A stretch of DNA of 64,000 nt from Paenibacillus sp. PAMC 26794 (GTDB taxonomy: Bacteria > Bacillota > Bacilli > Paenibacillales > Paenibacillaceae), in the NCBI RefSeq assembly GCF_000316035.1, contig NZ_ANHX01000092.1:1-64000 (forward strand). The letters run 5' to 3'. Numbering within the stretch: position 1 is the first letter of the stretch; the number at the start of each line of letters is the position of its first letter. The position numbers were made by a program, and so were the translations under genes. Below, piece by piece: positions 34,586-42,850 of this stretch. The notes under the pieces are model-generated. The model was not told the DNA's origin. It worked only from the letters and a program-made list of their open reading frames with translations, and ran no database searches.

Positions 34586-35302
34586 ATGGAGCCAAAAGTA
34601 TCGATCGTCATTCCTTTTTACAATTGTGCTTATATCGAGCAGGCTGTTCACAGTGCCATTCACCAGACGTATCCTCATATTGAAGTGATCGTGGTGGATG
34701 ATGGGTCAACCGAGCATGTGGAGCGGCTAGAGCCATTCATGGAGCATATCCATTATATTCGCAAAGAAAACGGTGGAACCGCGACAGCATTGAATGAGGG
34801 CATCAAACATGCAACAGGGGATTACTTTGTCTGGCTCAGCTCAGATGATGTGATGCTGCTGGATCGGGTGGAGAAACAACTGAAGTTTATGCGAGAGGTC
34901 AAGGCTTCATTTTGCCATGGTGCATACCATTATGTGAATGAGAAGAGTGAATGGTTGGATACGGTGCAGCCGGAAGTGGGAAGTCGTCTGGAGATGTTGC
35001 AGGTATTGCTTGAAGGTTGTCCGATCAACGGCTGTACTGTCATGTTAGAGATGGATGCATTTGAGCGGTTTGGCTTGTTCGATACCGATTTTCGCTACAC
35101 CCATGACTATGAGATGTGGATGAGGCTGTTTCCGATGTATGAGCTGTTCTACTACAATGAACCTCTGATGTGCTACCGATTGCATGAGTCCATGGGAACC
35201 AAACGCCATTTCAAGGCACTGGTTGCCGAGATGGAACGGGTTCAAGAGAAGCATAGACCTATTTTACTCAATTTGCTGCAGGTTGGTGGGTACTGGAAGT
35301 AG
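34586..35302 (+). CDS. Family 2 glycosyltransferase, paralogue 2
   Basis: A 238-residue GT-A enzyme, equal in length and order of motifs to the one at 33655: SIVIPFYNCAYIEQAVHSAI, VVDDGSTEHVERLEPF, KENGGTATALNEGIKHATGDY, WLSSDDVMLLDRV and YTHDYEMWMRLF. ATG 34586 follows GGGGAGGACC; ATG 34553 lacks a site. The two genes clearly arose by duplication and have diverged, which suggests they add different sugars or act at successive steps. It is the last gene of the long co-directional glycan run. Confidence 0.87.
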   Translation: MEPKVSIVIPFYNCAYIEQAVHSAIHQTYPHIEVIVVDDGSTEHVERLEPFMEHIHYIRKENGGTATALNEGIKHATGDYFVWLSSDDVMLLDRVEKQLKFMREVKASFCHGAYHYVNEKSEWLDTVQPEVGSRLEMLQVLLEGCPINGCTVMLEMDAFERFGLFDTDFRYTHDYEMWMRLFPMYELFYYNEPLMCYRLHESMGTKRHFKALVAEMERVQEKHRPILLNLLQVGGYWK

Positions 35303-35419
35303 ATGGATTTGGCAATGATGGCTGAATGGAATAGGTGTTAATTGGACAGGAGAGCACCCTTATATGTATTCCAAGTTGGCGACAGATTAATAAGATCTGG
35401 ATTTCCTAGCTCCAAGCGC

Positions 35420-35676
35420 TAACGAACCTGTCACGTCTTATTAGGGTGATTACGATGGAAAATAAATCCTAACGAATCTCAGTCACGTTATTCCTTCGCA
35501 AAATGGCTTTTGAATCTGGAATTGGACCACGATGGATGAAATAACGTCTCTGTGATTCGTTACATGTCAGACTTGTGTAAAATGGAGTAAATAGCGTGTT
35601 CTCGGTCCGTTAGAACACATTTGAAGCGAACAAGGGGTGTCCTCAGTCATTCATATGACATATGGGACACCCCTTG
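35420..35676. repeat. Composite intergenic repeat, copy A
   Basis: Four related units of about 25 bases occur: two direct (35420-35442 and 35470-35494, TAACGAATCTCAGTCACG then TTATTCC) and two inverted (35538-35562 and 35584-35612). A perfect 12-pair hairpin, CAAGGGGTGTCC (35631-35642) and GGACACCCCTTG (35665-35676), follows. The same order of elements appears at 52726-52949. It fills the 423-base gap between convergent glycan genes, and its final hairpin can act as a terminator. Confidence 0.6.
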
Positions 35677-35725
35677 TTTGATATTCCTGCATGTTATATG
35701 AAGACGGCATATCTTTCGACGAAAC

Positions 35726-35896
35726 TCAATCTTTTGAATTCATGATTGCCATGGATGCAGGATCGGGAAATATATATCCTTTAGGCAGCTTCTTCATCAA
35801 TTCAGTCATTACAGCGTAATCTACGTCGATGTGAGGTGTGGAAACTGGAGTCGAAAACCAGCGATTGTATAGATCACTCGGTACAAGTAACGTCAT
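35726..35896 (-). CDS. Small protein coupled to the GT4 gene
   Basis: A 56-residue protein (MTLLVPSDLYNRWFST at the start, PDPASMAIMNSKD at the end). Its ATG, at 35896-35894, overlaps the stop codon of the GT4 gene in an ATGA junction. A GGAGG site (35907-35911) lies inside the end of that gene. It has no membrane span or Cys, and one KKLPKGYIFPDP segment. The junction and ribosome binding site are the main evidence that it is real. Function is unknown; it may assist the upstream glycosyltransferase. Confidence 0.62.
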   Translation of the reverse strand: MTLLVPSDLYNRWFSTPVSTPHIDVDYAVMTELMKKLPKGYIFPDPASMAIMNSKD

Positions 35897-37131
35897 ATCG
35901 TAAGTCCTCCTCTGTAGATGGCTTCTTGGTAGACTTGAAATGTACGAAATCCCATCACTTCCAGTGAACGGTGTTGTTCAGCCCAGGCTTTCGCCGCCGC
36001 ACCCACTGTTCTCCGGGTAACATCATCCTCAAGTAGTGCATTCAAAAGTTCACGGAGTGAGTCGACATCCTGCGGAGGAACAACCCATCCCGTACGTCCA
36101 GGTTCAACCATCTCAGGCATACCGGCTGTACCACTAACGATCACAGGTACACCCGCCAGTTGCGCTTCGGTAACGGAGAACGGCTGGGTGTCCTGCAGGC
36201 TGGGCTGGACATAGATGTCTGCATGGCGCAGGAAGGAAGGAATATTGTCCAGCTTGCCCCAGAACACAACATCGGCTCCAATACCCGTTGACGCGGCCTG
36301 TGACCGCAATTCATCGGTTAGATTGCCTTCTCCTGCGATCCAGCAGACCCAATCGGAACGTTTATTTTTCAGACTGGCTAAGGCCTTGATTAACACATGA
36401 ACGCCCTTGATGTATTCAAGTCGTCCGGTAAAGGCAATGACTTTCTTGCCCGCAGGTGGTCGCTGGCGGAACTTCACAGCTGCTGAGGCACGGTAGGCTG
36501 GGAGATCTATAGCATAGGGAATCTGTCTGAACTTTGATTCTGGAACTGCAAGCTCTGTAAGCGTACTCTTGATCCAGTGGCTTGACACGAGAATGAGCTC
36601 AGACTGTGCCGCACTTCGTTCTTCCAATGAGAGAAAATAACGTCCACGCTTGGATTGCAAATATGAAGGGAGAGTAAGCTGTGGGTTGGAATTTTGAGCA
36701 TCGTAAAAGGCTTCGCGTGCAAGAGAGCCATGATAGCTTGTAACCAGTGGGATATTGCGGTTCAAGATGCGTTTTATGGCTACAGCAGCTACTGGATCTT
36801 GCGCATGAATAACGTCATAGTGGTCCACCCCCAGATAAGCGGCCGCCATCTCGAAGGCATATCTATTCAGTTCATAATAAGCGAGAAGAGGATCGGCAGT
36901 GAATTGTGGCAGATCAGTCGGATTGAGTTTGGCTTGCAGCATGGGCCACACCTTATCCTTGGAGAAAGCGCGGTTCAGATTACGAACATATACTTCGTTA
37001 CTGGCACCATTTGTGCCCATGATATCAACCTCTACACCAAGTGCGATTAGCCTGTCGGCCAGTTGTTTAACATATGTCCATATGCCTCCCATATGTGTAA
37101 GCTCCCAATACGTAACGAGCAGAACTCTCAT
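35893..37131 (-). CDS. GT4 family glycosyltransferase
   Basis: A 412-residue GT-B enzyme, opposite in direction to the main glycan operon. The N-terminus is LLVTYWELTHMGGIWTYVKQLAD, the acceptor-side domain has VIHAQDPVAAVAIKRIL, and the donor side has VIAFTGRLEYIKGVHVLIKAL, YVQPSLQDTQPFSVTEAQLAG and PVIVSGTAGMPEMVEPGRTGW, the usual glutamate-containing sugar-nucleotide site. AAGGAGG precedes ATG 37131. It likely adds a sugar to a surface glycan. It forms a two-gene unit with the 56-residue protein. Confidence 0.88.
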   Translation of the reverse strand: MRVLLVTYWELTHMGGIWTYVKQLADRLIALGVEVDIMGTNGASNEVYVRNLNRAFSKDKVWPMLQAKLNPTDLPQFTADPLLAYYELNRYAFEMAAAYLGVDHYDVIHAQDPVAAVAIKRILNRNIPLVTSYHGSLAREAFYDAQNSNPQLTLPSYLQSKRGRYFLSLEERSAAQSELILVSSHWIKSTLTELAVPESKFRQIPYAIDLPAYRASAAVKFRQRPPAGKKVIAFTGRLEYIKGVHVLIKALASLKNKRSDWVCWIAGEGNLTDELRSQAASTGIGADVVFWGKLDNIPSFLRHADIYVQPSLQDTQPFSVTEAQLAGVPVIVSGTAGMPEMVEPGRTGWVVPPQDVDSLRELLNALLEDDVTRRTVGAAAKAWAEQHRSLEVMGFRTFQVYQEAIYRGGLTI

Positions 37132-37315
37132 AGCGACCTCCTTGTCACGGCCTGCACCGGCCGAGCTTCTATCCTTTTATTCTATGAAAAAAGAGGACCG
37201 GAAGGTCGGGCATTTCCGTGTAATTGTCCGAAAATGGGTGAATGCAAATGGCAATGGACGAGAGGACGCATATCCTATGTACAGGAAGGTTCATGCTCCG
37301 AAGGAGGGATCTACA

Positions 37316-37675
37316 GTGGCAGTATATTTACTTGAAATTCATGAGAATCTGTTACAGACATTTGTTCCCATCAAGTATATAGATGTGGAGTTGGCTTATG
37401 TGGGCAGCGAGGAAGGGACCGATGTATTTGTTGGTGGAGCCAGCATTCACGGAGAACTGTACCGACATCTTTTTCACATAAGGCCAAATTTGGGGGGAGC
37501 GAGCGGTAATCAGGTCATTCACAATCTGGATGTGTCATCCGAGCCTTATGAACTGAGGATCATCAGCAACAGCTCTTCTCCGTATCATCTGGTAATTCGA
37601 ATATATTGCAGAAGTATTCACGGTCAGACATTGGGCATACTGTCAGAATATCAGATGATGAAGCTTGCAGATTGA
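37316..37675 (+). CDS. Conserved-looking small beta-rich protein
   Basis: A 119-residue protein not assigned to a family. AAGGAGG (37301-37307) sets the start at GTG 37316. The sequence alternates short hydrophobic strands (YIDVELAYVG, YELRIISNSS, YHLVIRIYC) with turns and looks like a small beta sandwich. It has a single Cys in the C-terminal part and no signal peptide. The upstream frame stays open as far as 36899 but overlaps the opposite GT4 gene, so that extension is rejected. Position at the edge of the glycan region hints at a surface role only. Confidence 0.6.
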   Translation: MAVYLLEIHENLLQTFVPIKYIDVELAYVGSEEGTDVFVGGASIHGELYRHLFHIRPNLGGASGNQVIHNLDVSSEPYELRIISNSSSPYHLVIRIYCRSIHGQTLGILSEYQMMKLAD

Positions 37676-37782
37676 TATGGACATCATTGCATAGTCATGA
37701 TTAACCAACGTGTGGAGCAGGGAAGGTGCCTGTTCCATTTTTTTGTGGTGCATCCATAGTAGAATTGTCTGAAAAAAATAGC

Positions 37783-37810
37783 TTGACAGCAAAGGTATTT
37801 TCATTAGAAT
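37783..37810 (+). promoter_or_regulatory. SigA promoter of the DHA2 efflux gene
   Basis: TTGACA (37783-37788) and TAGAAT (37805-37810) are separated by 16 bases, close to consensus. The predicted transcript start falls within or just before three tandem repeats. Confidence 0.65.
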
Positions 37811-37822
37811 TAGATCAGTATT

Positions 37823-37860
37823 AAACGAAAGTTTAAAACGACGATTTAAAACGATAGTTT
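37823..37860. promoter_or_regulatory. Three tandem AAAC-N4-GTTT operator-like repeats
   Basis: AAACGAAAGTTT (37823-37834), AAACGACGATTT (37836-37847) and AAACGATAGTTT (37849-37860) repeat with a 13-base period. Two are AAAC/GTTT palindromes. Their position just after the -10 box fits repressor binding, for example by a TetR-type protein. No regulator gene lies beside them. Confidence 0.55.
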
Positions 37861-37929
37861 GAAATTGGTCGTCAATATAGGCTGAGTGAGACGCATGGAT
37901 AAGCCTGCGTCTACTGGCTGGAAAAGAGT

Positions 37930-39423
37930 GTGGAGAACGTGGAAGAACAAACAGCAGTACCTCAGGAGCCGGCAGAGTTTTCGCTTAAAGCCATTATACT
38001 GCCACTCCTGGCAATTATCGTCGGAATGATTATGGTTATTCTGGACAGCACGGTAGTGAACGTAGCCATTCCGAATCTCGTTCAATATTTCGAGACGGAT
38101 CTTAAAACCATCCAATGGACGGTTACGGGTTACACCTTGGCTTTGTCTGCGGTTATTCCACTGGCAGGCTGGTTAACGGACCGTTTTGGTGCCAAAAGAG
38201 TGTTTCTATTCACCATTGCCATGTTTACCTTGGGTTCTGTGTTATGCTCGATCGCTCAATCACCTGAGCAATTAATCATTTACCGTATCATTCAAGGCCT
38301 TGGTGGAGGCATGGTTGCCCCTATTGGTATGGCGATGGTCTTTCGTCTGGCTCCTCCTGAGCGAAGAGGTTCTATCATGGGGATGCTGGGAATCCCGATG
38401 CTGCTTGCCCCTGCATTGGGTCCGGTGTTGTCCGGGTGGTTTATTGAATCACTGAGCTGGCACTGGATCTTCCTGATTAACTTGCCCATTGGTATTGCAG
38501 CTTTCATTCTATGTATCAAGTTTTTGCCTGATACAGATCGTGGACGCACACCTGCACTGGATCTGCTCGGCATGATTCTGGCGCCAATTGCGTTCTCGAT
38601 GCTGGCTTACGGTGTGAGTGAGGGTGGAACGAGCTGGACGTCTGCAACAACTTTGACGGGTGTCATTGTGGGTGGGGTAGCGCTCATTTTGTTCATTATT
38701 GTGGAGCTTCGTCATCAAAATCCATTGCTCGAACTCCGGGTATTCAAATCATCTGATTTCTCACGGGGAATTATTCTCGCATGGGTGTCACAAGTGGCGC
38801 TGTTCGGTGCGATGATCCTGATCCCGCTTTATTTGCAGCAGATCAAAGGGTACACTGCATTGGAAACTGGATTGATCCTGCTGCCACAGGCGTTGGCTTC
38901 CGGAGTGGGTATGCCGCTCGGTGGTCGGTTGTTTGATAAAATCGGTGCTAGACCTCTGGCCTTCGTGGGTCTGGGTATTATCTCGGGAGCATTGTTTATT
39001 CTGTCCTCCATTACGGCAGAGACAGGTCTTGGCCTGATTATAACGGCTCTGGTCATGATGGGTCTGGGTATGGGCTTGTCCATGATGCCACTCAATACGC
39101 ATGTATTAAATGCTGCACCGCGTAAGTTGGTTGGACGGGTTACACCGCTCACGGCCGCTGCACAGCAAGTGGTCGTGTCCTTTGCGGTTGCAGGGCTTAC
39201 AGGCTTCCTTACTTCAAGAATCGCAGACAATACAACGAGTACAGAGCCGACCGCTATCGTTCATGGTTTGGTAGCTGGTTTCAATGATACGTTCTTCCTG
39301 GCCGCTTGTATTGCATTGTTCGGATGTTTGCTCAGTCTGATTCTGCGCAAACCTAAGCCGATGCCGGAAGAAGAACTTCAAAATGGCGACAAGCCTGATC
39401 CCGCGATGATGATGGGACACTAA
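37930..39423 (+). CDS. DHA2-family MFS efflux transporter
   Basis: A 497-residue membrane protein with about fourteen spans, the EmrB/QacA type. Diagnostic motifs are MVILDSTVVNVAIPNL near span 1, GWLTDRFGAKRVFL (A-motif), IQGLGGGMVAPIGMAMV and the antiporter C-motif region GIPMLLAPALGPVLSGW. The frame begins at GTG 37930; GTG 37939 is equally possible. It should export drugs or toxic compounds by exchange with protons. The upstream promoter and tandem operators suggest inducible control. It stands alone as a transcription unit. Confidence 0.88.
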   Translation: MENVEEQTAVPQEPAEFSLKAIILPLLAIIVGMIMVILDSTVVNVAIPNLVQYFETDLKTIQWTVTGYTLALSAVIPLAGWLTDRFGAKRVFLFTIAMFTLGSVLCSIAQSPEQLIIYRIIQGLGGGMVAPIGMAMVFRLAPPERRGSIMGMLGIPMLLAPALGPVLSGWFIESLSWHWIFLINLPIGIAAFILCIKFLPDTDRGRTPALDLLGMILAPIAFSMLAYGVSEGGTSWTSATTLTGVIVGGVALILFIIVELRHQNPLLELRVFKSSDFSRGIILAWVSQVALFGAMILIPLYLQQIKGYTALETGLILLPQALASGVGMPLGGRLFDKIGARPLAFVGLGIISGALFILSSITAETGLGLIITALVMMGLGMGLSMMPLNTHVLNAAPRKLVGRVTPLTAAAQQVVVSFAVAGLTGFLTSRIADNTTSTEPTAIVHGLVAGFNDTFFLAACIALFGCLLSLILRKPKPMPEEELQNGDKPDPAMMMGH

Positions 39424-39443
39424 GACTCTATAAAAACCATACT

Positions 39444-39481
39444 AAGGCAGTTCAGAGAAATTTTGCTGAACTGCCTTTTTT
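39444..39481. terminator. Bidirectional terminator between efflux and GT4 genes
   Basis: AAGGCAGTTCAG (39444-39455) pairs perfectly with CTGAACTGCCTT (39466-39477) and T residues follow. Convergent genes end on either side. Confidence 0.85.
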
Positions 39482-39488
39482 GCTATGC

Positions 39489-40562
39489 TCAATGGAAAAT
39501 TCGCAGTGCTGTCATCATTTCACGGAAAGAAATGGCATATCGATCTGGTGAAAAAGACAAGCTCATATGCTGTCTGCCCTGAATGCGGATATATTCACGC
39601 AGTTTCTGGTTTTTCATGAGGTCCCTTGCCTCGGAGACAGCTGCCTTGACATTGCCAATCGGATAGAACTTTCCAGTCTTGTTATGTGTGATAAAAGAAC
39701 GCACACCGTCCGAATCCGTACTTAGTACCGGGCATCCACAACTGATGGCTTCAGCGACGGCATAGCCGAATCCCTCAAGCAGCGAAGTCGATAACATGAT
39801 GCCCCCTGAAGCGGCAATCATGGAATAGAAGGTAGGCATCTGAGAATGGGGAACATTGATGAAGATGCCAATCTTATCTTCAAGCCCGTATTCTGCCAGC
39901 ATGTGCCGGAACATGACTTCATCTTCTGGATTAGCCAAAGTTGGATCGTGGAACAACCATAGTCTGACTTTCGGATTTTTTTTGACGATTTCACTCGATA
40001 TGATTAAATATTCACGCCAGTTTTTGTTGTGTTCAAGACGTCCTACCCAAGCCAGCACCGGATAGGGTGGGGTATCCACCAAAATTGGTGCGAAGGTGTC
40101 CGTATCCAGCATATTGGGAATAACAAACCGATGAAGCCAAGGGCAGATATGAATGAACATATCCAGCAGGTGGTCTGTGGGAGGCAAAACGGCTGCATCG
40201 CAATGGGCTTGAAGGTAAGGGACACCCATCTGTATCGTTTCCAGAGCTTGATCGCGTGTTCCGAGTCCCTGCGCTTCAAAAATAATTCGACCTGTATAAC
40301 CAAGTCCTCTCAAGCGGCCGGGCATAGCGATGTCTGAAGTGGCAATGATGGCATCATAATGATGAGTATGAATGATATGATGGATATCCTCGTCACTGGA
40401 CGCGGTGAAAATGGGCGTATCACTGTTGTTCTGCAATCCCGAGCCTGTGTTGAGATACAATAGGTGCGCTTCAATGCCATGACGTTTCAGAACAGCGGTG
40501 CGCAGTCGATTTAACGTATCCACGCCACCGCTCGGAACATAAAACGTGAATAATACTTTCAA
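39489..40562 (-). CDS. GT4 family glycosyltransferase
   Basis: A 357-residue GT-B enzyme. It opens with KVLFTFYVPSGGVDTLNRLR and has YTGRIIFEAQGLGTRDQAL, VLAWVGRLEHNKNWREYLII, the donor segment STSLLEGFGYAVAEAISCGCPVL (EX7E-type) and GKFYPIGNVKAAVSEARDL. TTG 40562 has GAGGG eight bases upstream and agrees with the usual family start. A GTG at 40595 with AGGAG three bases away is an alternative, and there CAGGAG can pair with CTCCTG, hiding the site. It is a lone gene outside the main glycan operon but probably contributes to the same surface material. Confidence 0.83.
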   Translation of the reverse strand: MKVLFTFYVPSGGVDTLNRLRTAVLKRHGIEAHLLYLNTGSGLQNNSDTPIFTASSDEDIHHIIHTHHYDAIIATSDIAMPGRLRGLGYTGRIIFEAQGLGTRDQALETIQMGVPYLQAHCDAAVLPPTDHLLDMFIHICPWLHRFVIPNMLDTDTFAPILVDTPPYPVLAWVGRLEHNKNWREYLIISSEIVKKNPKVRLWLFHDPTLANPEDEVMFRHMLAEYGLEDKIGIFINVPHSQMPTFYSMIAASGGIMLSTSLLEGFGYAVAEAISCGCPVLSTDSDGVRSFITHNKTGKFYPIGNVKAAVSEARDLMKNQKLREYIRIQGRQHMSLSFSPDRYAISFREMMTALRIFH

Positions 40563-40800
40563 ACGATTCACCCTCTGACTTTTGGTCAGGAGCACATTCT
40601 CCTGTACTCTATGTTACGTTGGCTGTAAGTGCAGGGTGTGGGTGCTACTTGGATTGTTCACATTTTGGACACATATTTTTAAGCTGTCTTTTAAGTGTCA
40701 TTAAGCTGAGGCTAGGATAGCTCACGTAAGATACAAGTAACTTCCCGTGTCTATCATCTATTACATAAGTTCAACGTAACATTTACACGATAACGGAGAG

Positions 40801-40913
40801 GGCAGAAATAACTTGAAGAAGCGAAGCGTTCGCCTTTATCCCCGGATTTTTCCTTCTGAATGAAGGAATCAAAAAAAATCTGGGGATAACAGTGATCGGA
40901 AGGTTATTCTGCC
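40801..40913. repeat. Structured repeat or RNA element, copy 1
   Basis: The outer stem is GGCAGAAATAAC (40801-40812) with GTTATTCTGCC (40903-40913) and one bulged A. Inside are a GCGAAGCGTTCGC hairpin (40821-40833), a CCCCGGATTTT (40840-40850) to AAAATCTGGGG (40875-40885) stem, and an apical TCCTTC/GAAGGA hairpin. A second copy at 53038-53156 keeps this architecture with changed stems. It sits in the 437-base gap between divergent genes; no coding sequence is seen in the rest of that gap (40563-40800, 40914-40999). Confidence 0.7.
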
Positions 40914-40999
40914 ATCGGAGTGCAAGTGTAAATATTTTCAGTTGAATTTATATAACGATCGATGGTGCACGGGTATTTTAACGGGAAAGGATGAATGAT

Positions 41000-42133
41000 G
41001 TGCTCGAAGTGAAACAGGTCAGCAAAGTTTACGAAGGGCAACGCGGCGTACATCAACTGGATTTCACTATGGAACGTGGTGAGATTGTTGGCTTTCTTGG
41101 GCCCAATGGTGCCGGAAAAACAACAACGATGCGTATGATTACGGGTTATGTGCATCCAACTGCGGGTTCCATTATGGTGGATGGGGTATCGGTGCATGAG
41201 CAGGGGCAGCGTGTTCGTTCCAAGATTGGGTATCTGCCTGAAACGCCGCCACTGTATCCGGATATGACGGTGCAGTCCTATCTTAAATTCGTAGCCAATT
41301 TGCGAGATGTCCCGGCACGTGAGGTTAAGCTGCGGGTCAGTGAGATGGTTAGCAGACTGGGACTTCAGGGTCGGGAAAGGCAAATGGTACGTGGGTTATC
41401 CAAAGGATACAAACAACGCCTTGGGCTGGCAGGAGCCATTATTCACAAGCCGGATTTGCTGGTTCTGGATGAGCCAACATCGGGTCTTGATCCAAATCAG
41501 ATTATCGAGATCCGGGATTTAATCCGAGAATTGGGCGAGAACCATACGGTTCTGCTCAGTACGCATATTTTGCCTGAAGTGAGCACGCTCTGTAATCGAA
41601 TGTTGATCATTAATCAGGGACAGCTCGTGCTGGATGGTTCACCTCAGCATTTCGGATCAGCAATGGGGGATCAGTTCAAAGTGTCGATTGAAGTGAAGGC
41701 CACTGCGGAGCAATTACAACATGTGCTGACACCATGGGAGAAGGTGCGAAGTGAAGTCATTCAAGCGTCGGATGCGAATACCGCCAAAGATACTTCACTT
41801 AATTCAGATTCGGCGAATACGGTTAAAATGCTGCTTACTGGAGAAAACTCGGAAGATTTCCGGGAGGAGCTGTTCTACCTTTTGTCAGGTGCAGGATTAC
41901 CGATACTGGAGATGAAGAAGGAGAACCTGAGTCTGGAGCAAATTTTCCTGAAGCTGACCACAACCGAGGCCACAGACACAGACGCAAATTCGGCAGATGT
42001 GGATAAGGTTGTTGGGGCAGAGATGGATCAGGACGTAACTTCTGACATCGACTCGTCGAGTATATCGGGAACATCAGTTAGTACAGCAGCCGATGCTTCG
42101 CCCCAAGCTCGCAAAGGGGAGGACTCCAAATGA
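41000..42133 (+). CDS. ABC transporter ATPase, GldA-like, with acidic C-terminal tail
   Basis: A 377-residue ATPase. Walker A is GPNGAGKTTT, the signature LSKGYKQR, Walker B LLVLDEPTSGLDP and the switch His STHILPE. The last ~60 residues form an Asp/Ser/Thr-rich tail without homology to the core. AAAGG nine bases upstream favours GTG 41000; ATG 40991 abuts the site. The stop overlaps the permease start (ATGA). Together with the next three genes it makes a GldA-F-G plus DUF4340 system, common in diverse bacteria and thought to move substrates across the membrane or to organise the envelope. Confidence 0.87.
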   Translation: MLEVKQVSKVYEGQRGVHQLDFTMERGEIVGFLGPNGAGKTTTMRMITGYVHPTAGSIMVDGVSVHEQGQRVRSKIGYLPETPPLYPDMTVQSYLKFVANLRDVPAREVKLRVSEMVSRLGLQGRERQMVRGLSKGYKQRLGLAGAIIHKPDLLVLDEPTSGLDPNQIIEIRDLIRELGENHTVLLSTHILPEVSTLCNRMLIINQGQLVLDGSPQHFGSAMGDQFKVSIEVKATAEQLQHVLTPWEKVRSEVIQASDANTAKDTSLNSDSANTVKMLLTGENSEDFREELFYLLSGAGLPILEMKKENLSLEQIFLKLTTTEATDTDANSADVDKVVGAEMDQDVTSDIDSSSISGTSVSTAADASPQARKGEDSK

Positions 42134-42846
42134 GACGAATGATGGCGGTATGCAATAAAGAGTTGCAAGCTTATTTTCTGTCACCAACGTCCTATTTTGC
42201 TTTTGCCGTATATGTACTGATGACCAGTCTGCTGTTCTATTCAAGCTTTGTATATTACCAGCCGAGCATTGTCGATTATCGTCTCGTGTTGGGCGATACG
42301 CTGTCCATGCTGCTGTTTGTCGTGCCATTGCTGACGATGCGATTAGTGGCAGAGGAATTCAGACAGGGAACGGATGAATTGTTGCTGACTTCTCCGGCAC
42401 GAGTAACAGAAATTATTTTTGGCAAATATCTCGCTTCTCTGGCCATTCTGGTTGTGCTCATCCTGTGCAGTCTGGTGTACCCATTCATCATGTCGTTCTA
42501 TGGGACATTGGATATGACGACAGTATGGATGTCTGCGCTGGGATTATTTTTCCTGGGCGGAAGTATGATGGCGATTGGACTGTTCGCTTCTACATTATCC
42601 CAGCATCAGATGGTGTCTGCGGTGGCGGGTTTTATTATTTTGCTCGTTTTGTGGATGCTTGATTCATTCGCAGGCAATACAGGTTCTGCTTTGCAACAGT
42701 GGCTGGACCCATTTGCCCTGACTAACCGGTTCGACAGCTTCATGAAAGGTGTGCTTAGTGGGCCGGATATATTGTACTATGTCACCCTTTCGGGTGTGTT
42801 TCTGCTGTTAAGCATTCAAATTGTGGAACGGAAGCGGTGGAGGTGA
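42130..42846 (+). CDS. ABC-2 permease, GldF-like
   Basis: A 238-residue membrane protein with six hydrophobic spans. LVAEEFRQGTDELLLTSPARVTEIIFGKYLA is the cytoplasmic region that contacts the ATPase in this family and is split here into recognisable parts. It overlaps the ATPase gene by four bases, and the GldG-like gene starts five bases after its stop codon. It forms the membrane channel of the four-gene system. The transported substrate is unknown. Confidence 0.87.
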   Translation: MRRMMAVCNKELQAYFLSPTSYFAFAVYVLMTSLLFYSSFVYYQPSIVDYRLVLGDTLSMLLFVVPLLTMRLVAEEFRQGTDELLLTSPARVTEIIFGKYLASLAILVVLILCSLVYPFIMSFYGTLDMTTVWMSALGLFFLGGSMMAIGLFASTLSQHQMVSAVAGFIILLVLWMLDSFAGNTGSALQQWLDPFALTNRFDSFMKGVLSGPDILYYVTLSGVFLLLSIQIVERKRWR

Positions 42847-42850
42847 GAAG

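Noticed and set aside
36899..37315. Upstream extension of the 37316 protein to 258 residues
   Set aside because: The extension overlaps the opposite GT4 gene and its composition is not protein-like. AAGGAGG fits GTG 37316.
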